Part shown: piece by piece, positions 21,967 to 31,209 of the stretch | How the letters are laid out: every line of letters starts with the position of its first letter | Numbering within the stretch: the stretch's first letter is position 1 | Source of the DNA: Irineochytrium annulatum | Lineage: Eukaryota > Chytridiomycota > Chytridiomycetes > Chytridiales > Chytridiaceae | Reading direction: 5' to 3' | Assembly (NCBI GenBank): GCA_027600665.1 | Contig: JADGJL010000165.1 | Location: 1 to 33,351, forward strand | DNA: 33,351 nucleotides | Notes under the pieces: model-generated | Told to the model about the DNA's origin: nothing | The model's database searches: none | The model's input: only the letters and a program-made list of their open reading frames with translations | Program-made: the position numbers and the translations under genes

Positions 21967-22128
21967 ATGGCCTCGGATATGATCTACCCAAACGTGGGCG
22001 GCATGCAGAGTCACATTTACTTTCGATCAATGCAGATGATGGGCCGCGGGCACAAGGTGCGGAATATTGGGTCTTTTTGTTGGATGTCCTATGCGTTCCA
22101 GGTCGTCACAGAACGTAGCCGTCGGTGA
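21967..22128 (+). pseudogene. N-terminal fragment of PIG-A/GPI3 glycosyltransferase
   Basis: From ATG 21967 the frame reads ASDMIYPNVGGMQSHIY followed by MMGRGHKV, clearly related to the N-terminus of PIG-A (yeast Spt14/Gpi3), the catalytic subunit that adds GlcNAc to phosphatidylinositol in GPI-anchor synthesis. A GT...AG segment after GHK (GTGCGG to TTCCAG) would join it to VVTERSRR, faintly like the next PIG-A block, but then a TGA stops translation at 22126-22128. The rest of the ~450-residue enzyme is absent. It therefore looks like a truncated duplicate, with an intact copy presumably elsewhere. Expression is unknown. Confidence 0.7.
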
Positions 22129-22567
22129 GCCGTCGATGGGAAGGACACCCCGGAGGTTACTGGAGGGTGAGGATGAGCTCGCGGGACTGGTCAACGTCGA
22201 TGCCAAGAGCCGCCGCGTCGTCGTTAGCGACGGTGATGTTAAGGAGTTAATTCAGGACGAGATCACGTTGCAGACAGAAGGTCTTGTTCGAGCAAGCAAC
22301 AAATAAAACGCAGTAAATCAGCAAGACGTCGCGTCCGGAATTGCGGGCCGAATTCAGCCTTGGTCTCGTGTCTCCATTGGCTCGTGGCACTGGTGACGAG
22401 GCGCATCGACTCTCGTGGGGCGTGGGCTCACCGGCGTCAACAACTACAAAGACGGACCGTCCGCAGCCGCGCATTCACACGAGCGGCCAGCGCTTGCCAG
22501 GCAGTTGCCCCTCTTGCGAGCTTACGGGTGATCCGGCGAAGTTCAGGCGCGGTCTCGATTCCTAAAG
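22129..22567 (+). other. no recognisable gene; short charged open frame
   Basis: An open frame runs to 22306 and encodes MGRTPRRLLEGEDELAG and RRVVVSDGDVKELIQDE before TAA. It is acidic and protein-like but matches no family I know, and it overlaps the end of the PIG-A fragment in another frame. It could be a tail joined to that fragment or a relic. The remainder to 22567 is the upstream region of the LEA-14-like gene. Confidence 0.3.
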
Positions 22568-23613
22568 ATGCTCAGTACGTGGCCTTCAACTGCTATCCGG
22601 GCTCCATTGCTAACTGTTGTTGCTACAGGACGGATCAAGACCATCACGGTCACTGACGTCCCGACGGTCCTCCGGGGCACGCCCGAGAAGGGCGTGGAGA
22701 TGGAGACGCCAATGGAGGTCACGTACTGGCTAGCGCCAAGGAACGAACGAGCCGCGGCGCCCGCTTCTGTCGTCGCAGCCGCGTCCGAGGCGTCACCGGA
22801 AGGCGTCAGCAAGGCCAACGAGTTCACCCTGTACTTCGACTCGAACCCCTGCGGCGTCGTGGACGTGTCTCCTCTCGTGGCCGCCATGCTGCCCGACCCA
22901 ACAGCCGCCCCGGACGCGTCCGCGAAGGTGACGTGTCGCCTGCCCGTGCGGCTCTGCCCGAGGCCTGAGGACTCGGCGTCGGACGAGGCGACGCGAAAGC
23001 TCATCTCCAACTTCGTCAACGGCGTCGACGCGGAAGTTGAGCTCCGGGAGGAGCTGTCGGAAAGCGACGACGTGGCCACTACAAACTCGCTTTCGGGCGA
23101 TAGCGACGCGACGCCGCTCCCGTCCGTCACGACCGTGCGGTTCAAGATGGTGGCGTCGAAGGTCAAGCTCCTCGTGAACGCGACGTCGTCCTTTCCGATG
23201 CGCGGGCTCGAGATGAAGATAAGGACCAAGGCCGCCATTACAGTCCTAAACCCGTTCGGGGTGAACGTGGAGGTGCGAAAGATCGACACCAAAATCGAGT
23301 ACGACGGCTACAGCATCGGCAGGCTTGTGGAGGATGCTGCGCCGTTCAAGATGCCGGCGCACGGCGAGGTCCGAAGCCCCGTCTATCTATTCACGCTGGA
23401 CCTCGAATGGGGGGCTGTGCAAAGCATTGTGTGGAAATACCGCGGCGCACTTAAGGTCGACGTCGTCACGGTCATCGACTGTTCCATCGGGACTTATGAG
23501 ACGACCATTGAATACGTGAGTGCATTTTTTTGCGCACGGTTGATCAAATCTAACTCTTCCGCCTCTAGCAACAAACCGAGATTCCTGCGTCTTTGGCCTG
23601 GAATGTCAGTTAG
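22568..23613 (+). CDS. LEA-14/WHy-like (DUF3712-type) beta-sandwich protein
   Basis: Proposed exons 22568-22574 (7 nt: ATG CTC A), 22629-23515 and 23569-23613 give 312 residues, beginning MLRRIKTITVTDVPTVLRG. The first donor is GTACGT, and GCTAAC precedes the acceptor. The key signature is near residues 205-260: AAITVLNPFGVNVEVRKI, then IEYDGYSIGRLVED and FKMPAHGEVRSPVYLFTL, the Asn-Pro-Phe and following strands typical of LEA-14/water-stress and fungal DUF3712 domains. An earlier related half may exist (EVTYWLAPRNE...FTLYFDSNPCGVVDVSP). The last exon yields TIEYQQTEIPASLAWNVS. Members are often anchored by an N-terminal membrane helix; none is seen here, so an upstream exon might be missing. 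Function unknown. Confidence 0.65.
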
Positions 23614-23907
23614 GCGAACGGTTCGTGTGGTTGTCGCTTGTGTCAGAGGGACGGACGGATTCATGTTTTATGCTATATGTACTTTTGTTACTTTTAATGC
23701 GGTACATCACCGTTTCTTTATGTTGTAAACCTTTGCTGTATTCATGATTATAATTTTAGCAAAAACTTTTTTCGATACATACACCAATAGTATGGTTGCC
23801 GGGTATGTTTCAACAACAAGCAAATGCAATAAGTACAAAATGGCCCAAAAATACGACAGCAATCCGAGACTCAAATCTGTACAATGTCCGACTAATAAGG
23901 GAGGCTA

Positions 23908-26900
23908 TCATGCAGCAGCGCGATGCCAGCTAACGGGGACACTTTCGATCAACACCCCAAGAGCCTTCACATACATCCCGCCTGCCCTCCACACCCTAGC
24001 GACCCCAACCAACGTAGGGAAAAGCACGCTCTTAATCTGCTCTAACGCGTCCACGAGCTCCCCAGAGTCAAACCCGGCCCCACCCTCCACCCTCGGCGCG
24101 CCAGGCACCATGGTCGCGATCACGTTCGCTCCGACAACATATATAAAGAACGCCAGCGCCGGATTGACGGCGAACGCCATCGGAGGGCTCGACTGGTTCC
24201 ACCTCGTGAACCCGGTCTCGCTCAGGAGCGCGACCATGACCTCGCCCCAGCGCAGCGTATGCGGGGGTGGCGGCGGCTGCGTGTGGCCGCAGCACGAGTA
24301 CACCGACCGGATGAGGAAGGCCTGGGCGCGGAGGGAGAGGAGCGCGATGCGGAGGGACGGCAGTCTGGGGGCGTCCGGGTGCGTCGACGTCGGGTAGAGG
24401 GTCTCGTGGGGCTCCGTGGGGTCGTGGAGGGCCGAGATGGCGGCGGTGAAGAGGATGAGGGTTTGGACCGTGATGGGGTTGCGAGTCCACGGCGCGTGCG
24501 GGCCCGACGGCGGCGGCGCGGTCGGGGCTGCCTGTTGCGGGTGGGACGTTTGCGTGGGTGACGACGGGTACAGGAAGTCCTCCAGGCCGTTGAAGGGCTT
24601 GATCTCATCTGGCAGGTTGGCAAACCAATCGATCAGGGCCTGGTGGAGCTCCTTGATCGAGAGTGAGTTCTTTTTGATCACCGCAAGCGGGCCGGCACAC
24701 TTGTAGTTCGGGGGGACCGCCGTGTTTGTTTGCGTGATCATCCGAATGATCCGTCGGATGATAAAGATTAGATGGAAATGGTACTAAGGATGAACAAACG
24801 TTAGCTCAGCAGTCTCTAAAGGCTTTCAAAATATCTACTTACCCAGTTATCATGCACGCTCGTCCGCAGATGCTTTGGTGTCCTTTCCCATCCCCAGTAC
24901 GGCGGGCAGTAAGACGGCCGCTGTCGGTTCGTGATCGTAGCCATTCTAGGCAATCCCGGCCGATCAAACACAGTCCCCAAAGGCAGCTCGGCAAACGTCT
25001 CCCTCCACACCGTAGTCGGGTCCGGCTCCTCCTCCTTCGTCCTCGCGCTACTCTTCCCGCGGTTCGGGTCCAGCCCGGACATAGCGAGATCGTTCTCCAA
25101 CTGACGCTCCATTGCAATCGTCACGTCCTTGTAGTCCTCCTCTGTCAGCGCCATGGGCAAACCAGATACGAAGGAGGCGTAGGTGTCGATGATGAAGATG
25201 TTGCTGAAGACACGGGTCCGGACGTCGCTGAGCAGGTCTTCGCTCTCAATGCGTAGCGGGTCCCGGAAGATAGAGAGGCGGAAGAAGTGGCGGTTCGGGA
25301 AGGGCAGGCGGAGCATCTGGGCCAAGCGCGCTGCCTTTCCAAGCCACACGAACGAGAACTCGGACTTTTGGTAACCCTATCCTCGCAATTCAATCATTAT
25401 AATGTCCCATACGCGAGCCAAGATACGTACAAAATCCCACATGCCCAATATGGTCAACACGGCGCTTTGGACCATCGGATGTTGAATGTTATCCAGCTCC
25501 AGTTCCGCTAGCTTCATGTAGTGCTCCGAAGCCTTCGACGGGGACTTAAACCGCGCGTACAGCTCAGGATGCTGCGAGAACACGCACGCGGCTCCCATCA
25601 TCGCGTTCACCAGACTCGGCGGGTGTTTGCACACGGGCACGTAGTCCTTCAGGAACTCGTCCTCCCTGAAGAGCGGCATCGTGGTGTTCAGGATCGTGAA
25701 GTACACCGCGATGAGGTGCGTCGTCAGGTCCGGATGGGGTTGTGGCCGGTCATCTGAGAGCATGACGAGCGTCGGCATACCAGGATGCGGCTGCTGCTGG
25801 TGATGCACCGCGGTGGGCGACGCCAGGCCGTACTGCTGCTGCGCGAACATTTGGTCGACGTGGCCCGGCCCGCCCGATGGGCCGACAGAGAGGGGCGAGG
25901 CGATGTTGAACATGGAGGCGGACGCCGAGACGGTCGAAGGAGTCATGAGCCCCATCGAGAGCTGCACCTCGGACAGGGCGCTAAAGAGCGGCGTCGGCGG
26001 GTTCGCGTAGATGCTTTCCGGCAGATCCCAGAAAGATGGAAAGCGCGCCGTGATGTTCTCGTTTGGATACGCGATCCTGCTTCGGTAGGACTGCGACGAC
26101 GGCGGAATGCCCACCAGCTCGAGCGCGTTCGATGATGACCTGTTGTCAAGAAGCTGTGGCGCGCGCGACATCTGGGGCGCGTGTTGCTGCGATGATGGAG
26201 CTCCGGAGGTGACGACAAAGTTCGGGGCGGTGACGGAGGAAGTGGCGGGGGCCGTTGTAGGTGCGGTCGGCATTTGGCCGAATAAAAAGTTTTCGAGGGC
26301 GGACGCGTTTGTAATGAACGTGGTTTCCGCACTGCAGACACTGCTGGTGTCGTCTACAACAAGCGAGTTCAGCGCACGAAGTGAAGTAACCGGAAGCAGA
26401 AAGTCCAACCTCCGGAGTCCATCCTCGCAGAAGGCGACCTAAGATGCCCCGCAGCGTCTTGTGGTCTGAGCAACCGGTTCACTGCACGCCCGTTCGAGAT
26501 CGCGCCAGGATCAGCGGCAAAAGGACCGGCCGGCGGGCCACCGCTCACGGTAAGCACGCCAAGGTCCGCATACGGCGTCGCAAACGGCTGCTGCTCTCCG
26601 GGAGGTATTCCAAGCGAGCTGAGCGCATACGCCCCCGCCATAACATCGCTCAACGGCGGGCTCGTTGTCGTCCTTCACAAAGGTGAGTTATTGAACAGAT
26701 GCCTTCAACGAACGTACCCAGGATGGCCAACAGTTGGCACGTCCGACGCGCTAGCCGTCTTCTGTTGCTTCCTCGGTCTCTCCGAAGTCCCCGAACCCTC
26801 AGGTGGAATTTTCTTCTTCCCCCTCCGCTTCACGAACGGCTGGTAGTGGCATACGACCTCGACCCCCTTCCCCGCGTTTTTCGCCCTTGCCTTCGCGCAG

Positions 26901-27178
26901 TTGGTGCACACGGGTGTAAGGCCGTCGCACTTGCGCCTCTTCTCGCGGCAGCGGTCGCAGGCAATCTCGACGGCCTTGTGATCCCGTTTCTTCCCACCGT
27001 CCGCCGCGGACGGTCCGGGGATGCCTGCATCCTCCTGCGACGACATGGGCGGAGTCACGAGGCCGGTGCCTGGGACGGTCAACGCTGGCGCCGTCATGGA
27101 CGTGGGCGAATGCGTCCGCTCGGCAACGCTGCCGTCCCCCAGCGTGATGGCGAGGGGGTTAAATGGCGACTCGATCAT
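23908..27178 (-). CDS. Zn(2)-Cys6 fungal transcription factor
   Basis: Five exons, 27178-26718, 26672-26549, 26423-25431, 25376-24843 and 24783-23908, encode 995 residues; introns are 45, 125, 54 and 59 nt, all GT-AG and all keeping frame. Residues 74-110 form a binuclear zinc cluster, CDRCREKRRKCDGLTPVCTN with Cys74, 77, 84, 91, 94 and 110. The last spacing (15 residues) is longer than the usual 6-9. A Lys/Arg-rich stretch follows (KRRGKKK). A long Ser/Pro/Gln-rich linker leads to the fungal middle homology region at about 430-760: HLIAVYFTILNTTMPLFRED, PSLVNAMMGAACVFSQHPE, VWLGKAARLAQMLRLPFPNR. It should bind DNA in the nucleus and regulate genes in response to a metabolite, but no target can be inferred. 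Convergent with the LEA-14-like gene. Confidence 0.92.
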
Positions 27179-27540
27179 GACGGATCACGGCGGATCGAGT
27201 CCTCCCTGGTGCTTTAGGGGCTCTTGGGGCGTTGTGGTCGAGGACTTGCACTATTTTAGGAGACAGCCTCCAAAGCCTCAGCAAAGCCATTACCACAAGC
27301 CTTTACTACATTTTTTTATTTTAGTTTTTTTTCTCCTACATGTACGTCTTTTCGTCTTTTATGATGTTATTTTAATTAATTACACCATTGCTCGATGTTC
27401 ACCGTTTTTTATGACAGGATAAGCCAGCCGTACTCCACTTCTGGCCAGGTCAATGTGAGTTTAAACGACATTCTCATTCATGCTGGACGTCAACGGACAT
27501 CTCTGCAAACATATCGCAGTTCAGGACCAACACATGCGGA
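27179..27540. other. intergenic, upstream of the Zn2Cys6 regulator
   Basis: Contains a T-rich stretch at about 27301-27380 and no credible reading frame. It separates the regulator's start from SINE copy 2 and should carry the regulator's promoter. Confidence 0.45.
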
Positions 27541-27774
27541 GGTGGCTTGAAGCTTGAATTTTGGGCGGAGGTCGAAATGTTGGCACAAGTTCATGCTTCG
27601 TTCATCTCACTCATTGCCTGGCGATGGCCCAAGCAGTAGGGCGGTGGATTCGCAGGAGGACGGTCTTTGGATCGAGTCCTGGTTAGTCTGTGCAGTAAAA
27701 CTCCTCATGGCGTACATCGCGGTGAGCAGTCTTACTGTTACAATTAGCCTTGGAGCAGTTTTTTCTTTTTCTTT
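27541..27774 (+). mobile_element. tRNA-derived SINE, copy 2
   Basis: The plus-strand counterpart of 17684-17927. The core 27620-27759 is about 97% identical to copy 1, beginning at GGCGATGGCCC and ending at TTGGAGCAGT. It starts with GGTGGCTTGAAG and ends in a T-rich tail (TTTTTTCTTTTTCTTT), consistent with Pol III termination. A 7-base hairpin (GGATTCG with CGAGTCC) can form inside the tRNA-like head. Open frames across it are incidental. The inverted orientation relative to copy 1 means the two could pair or recombine across roughly 9.7 kb. Confidence 0.75.
27625..27679 (+). promoter_or_regulatory. internal Pol III promoter (A and B boxes) of SINE copy 2
   Basis: TGGCCCAAGCAG begins at 27625 and GGATCGAGTCC spans 27669-27679. 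The 44-base spacing and the near-consensus B box match a tRNA-type promoter. The T-rich tail downstream would terminate transcription. Confidence 0.7.
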
Positions 27775-28342
27775 GACCGTACTATTTTACTATCTGGACA
27801 TCGATTTGTTGCCTTGTCTTAGCCGCGCTTTTTACATTTTGGCAAGTCGTTGTGGGCAAAAGAAAATGCTATATTTTTATATATATGTATCTTGCTTGGT
27901 TAACGCACACGCAGGTTGTCAATCTGAGAACATGGGTGGTTCAAAGGCGCAGATATCCTCAGCTCGATTTGTTAATATTTTTCTCACGCGGATATGCATG
28001 TTTCGCTGGGGAGGAACTGTCGACTCTTGTATCATGCTGGCCTAATAATTGTAAATGGGAGCTTTCAACTGTCAACTCTCGTTACTGCAGGCTGGAGACT
28101 CGACTCTGGTATGATGTGAGGTTCGGTCACGGAATGCATACCAAATCAGTTGACAACAATCAAAAACGCATCCTGCAAAGACTGATGTCCGCTATTCCCG
28201 CTATGCCACATTGCCTACGCCGCGACAGCAGACGCGGGAGGCTCCAGCGAAGGAACCTGCGAAGCACCTTTTCAAATTTACCCTCCACTTGTGACTGCGC
28301 GCCAGTCCTGTGGCGACAAAAGCCCTCGTCACAATCCCCTGA
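27775..28342. other. intergenic, AT-richer, no gene seen
   Basis: Open frames here are short, without recognisable domains, and change frame repeatedly. The sequence is AT-rich to about 28170, unlike the coding regions. No further repeat copies were found. Confidence 0.45.
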
Positions 28343-28798
28343 CTAGCGTGTCGGCCCTCCGGCTGCGATGACGGCGAGCAAGCTTCCTACACCGAGATGG
28401 CAGCTCCTCCGCCTGGTCAATCTGGATCGGTCCACGTTGCCACGACCAGCTATCCCGCAAAGGACATGGCGCACCTCCAGAGCCTTTTTCACATGCGCTT
28501 GCCTGTCCCGGTGCCCTTCAAGTTCTGGGGGTCGCGCCTCCGGAACTCTATGTCCCAATGCTTCTGCCCAACAAGACGTTTGGGGGAGTCGGGGATCGCG
28601 AGGGCCGTATGATCTCCTGCGGCGCAATGCCGGGCCGTCTGCTCGTGTTGGTCCATGCGTCGACATCGGACCGGGAGGCCGCCTGTACCGACGTCATCAT
28701 CGGCGCTGATGATGTGAAGGCTGATTGGGCGTCGGCGTCAAAGTCACTTTATAAGCGATCTGGGTTGACCCGAGCCGCACCACTTCCTCACACCCGCG
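28343..28798 (+). other. GC-rich, possibly coding relic upstream of CYB2
   Basis: One frame gives SYPAKDMAHLQSLFHMRLPV and FKFWG (28397-28530), and a second continues with LYVPMLLPNKTFGGVGDRE and MISCGAMPGRLLVLVHAST (to about 28720). The composition and residue pattern look protein-like, and the two frames could be one gene broken by a frameshift or short intron. I recognise no family. It may also be chance open frames in GC-rich DNA. The 3' part must include the CYB2 promoter. Confidence 0.3.
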
Positions 28799-30647
28799 AT
28801 GTCGACTACCAGAACCATCGGCTACCCCGAGATCGAGCAGCATAGGTGCGTCAGTGGAGCCTGGAGACCATGATTGGGGGTCGGGGGGCCTGGGAGCGCT
28901 GGACGCCTTTGACGTGCGCCCAGCTGACGATGGTGTCGACGGGCGTGCGTTGTTAGACCTCTTCACATCACGCAACTGCCGATCTGATTTCTCCTTTCGC
29001 ACGTATAGAACTGCAAAGAGTTGTTGGGTGGTCCTCCACGGCAAGGTTTACGACCTAACCGACTTCATGAAAGAGCATCCTGGCGGGCAAAAGGTTCGCT
29101 TCTCGACTCGCGACGCGACGCGACGTACATCTGCATGGTCTAATGCGTTGTCCAGGTCATTTTGAAAGAGGCGGGGCGCGACGCGACGTCTACATTTGAT
29201 ATGTTCCACCCAAAGGACATCCTCACCAGGCTCCTGCCTGCGACGGCTTTTGTTGGGGACGTGGATCCCACCAGCTCGCCGACAGCCGTCGCGGAGCCCG
29301 CGCAGGGGGAGAAGAAGGCGGTTGCGGTGGTGTCATCGAAGCCGCCGTTATCGGCCTTGCTAAACGCGTTTGACTTTGAGGCTGTCGCGAAGGTGACACT
29401 TAAACCGGAGGCGTGGGCGTACTACTCGAGTGGGTCGGATGATGAGATCACCTTGCGGGAAAATCACGCTGCTTTTCACCGCATTTGGCTCAAGCCCCGA
29501 GTACTAGTTAACGTCAAGGTATGTTTTGTTCCTTCGAAATCCCGCTACCTTATCTAATCCGTGTGGTTTTTATGTCAACAGCGCGTCGACCCCTCCACCA
29601 CCATCCATGGCATCCCCTTTTCCATCCCCCTTTATATCACCGCCTGTGCGCTCGGCAAACTCGGCCACCCGGAAGGCGAGGTCGTCCTAACCCGCGCGGC
29701 CCACACGCGTAACATCGTCCAAATGATGCCGACGCTCGCCTCCTGCTCCCTCGACGAGATGATGGACGCCGCCCAACCCTCCCAGCCGCTCTGGTTCCAG
29801 CTCTACGTGAACGAGGACCGCGCCGTCACGGAGCGCATCGTCAGGCACGCCGAGGAGCGCGGGTGCAAGGGCTTGTTCGTGACGGTGGACGCGCCGCAGC
29901 TGGGGAGGAGGGAGAAGGACATGCGGATCAAGTTTGTGGATGATGCGCCGGACGTGCAGCAGGATGATGACGCGGCCGGGGATCGGGTGGATCGGTCGCA
30001 GGGGGCGGCGAGGGCCATCAGCTCGTTCATCGACAGCTCGTTGTGCTGGGACGATGTCCCGTGGCTGCTGTCCATGACACGGATGCCGGTGTTCCTAAAA
30101 GGGATTCAAACGGGAGAAGATGCTGTGCGGGCGGCGGAGGTGGGGGTAGCGGGCTTTGTCGTTAGCAATCATGGCGGCCGGCAGATGGATACGGTGCGGA
30201 GCGGGATTGAGATGCTTGGGGAGATAATTGCGGCGCTTCAGGCGAGGGGGTTGAGGAAGAAGGTGACGGTGTTGGTAGATGGAGGGTTCAGGAGGGGGCT
30301 GGACCTGTTTAAGGCGATAGCGATGGGGGCTGACGGCGTCGGGATGGGGCGGCCGATGTTGTACGCCATGTCGACTTATGGTCAGAGCGGGGTCGAACGG
30401 TTTATCGACTTGGTGCGGGAGGAGTTGGAGATGGTGAGTGTACTGCGGGCAAATGGTTTGAGACTAAAGGTGGATGGTTGTGTAGGTAATGAGGCTTATG
30501 GGAACGCCGACGATCAAGGACATCAAGCGAGAAATGGTCATCACAAAGAACCTCGATATGCACGTCGGCTCCGTGCCCCGGGACTACCTTTCCGAGGGTG
30601 TGTACGAGCCGTTGTTGACGGCGATGGTGTCACGGAGCAAGTTATGA
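28799..30647 (+). CDS. CYB2: flavocytochrome b2, L-lactate dehydrogenase (cytochrome)
   Basis: Oxidises L-lactate (or a related 2-hydroxy acid) to the keto acid, passing electrons from FMN through heme b2. Exons 28799-28845, 29009-29093, 29156-29518, 29582-30433 and 30486-30647 give 502 residues; introns are 163, 62, 63 and 52 nt. The cytochrome b5 domain has [20 protein letters not shown] with heme ligands His39 and His62 (MFHPKDI). The FMN barrel has [55 protein letters not shown] (Lys338), [11 protein letters not shown] (His362, Arg365), VDGGFRRG and GMGRPMLYA. Catalytic residues are intact. The N-terminus is [16 protein letters not shown], much shorter than the yeast bipartite mitochondrial presequence, so the location may be cytosolic. 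The C-terminal tail ([16 protein letters not shown]) is the family's. Confidence 0.94.
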
Positions 30648-31209
30648 GATGATAATAGTCTTCAAGTATATTTAGGAAGATTAATTAGTTTGCTGCATCA
30701 TTCTAGTAATAGATCGAGTTTCTATTTTGATTGATTAATACCGTCCCTCACCCAATACTTCGAACTTCAACTGCCTTTGTTGATTCGTCGCTGAAGCAAA
30801 CGGCTGCCTTCCTGTCTTTCATGATATTTTCATTTTAAGTTGTTTACTGACTTTACTGACTAAACATATTCATATTTCAAATTCACAAAATGTAACAGAG
30901 AATAGGATGATGCAATTTATTCACACGTTTCGACATATCGTACAATCAAGCCTAATCATACATGAGACGCCTTATTTCGCAACGTCACGACGAAAGAAAA
31001 TAAAGAGAAAATAAGAGGAAAACTGGCGAAGATAAATATAAAATGATCACGACTCCTAATCTCACGACATATCATAACAAGCCCAAATCAAATCACATCC
31101 GCCCCTGCGTCCACTCGTGCGTTCCAACCGTGGGCACCGGCAACCCCAACTCGACTCTTAGTTCTGTCTCCCTCTCCTCGACTTCGGGCTCGACATCTTG
31201 ATAAGCCGA
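30648..31209. other. intergenic between two convergent 3' ends
   Basis: CYB2 and the LEA-like gene both end toward this AT-rich interval of 562 bp. A-rich stretches such as those near 30990-31050 could carry polyadenylation signals for either strand. I see no gene, RNA or repeat. Confidence 0.5.

Noticed and set aside
22543..23292. Long antisense open frame (249 codons) on the minus strand
   Set aside because: It mirrors the GC-rich codons of the LEA-14-like gene and has no domain.
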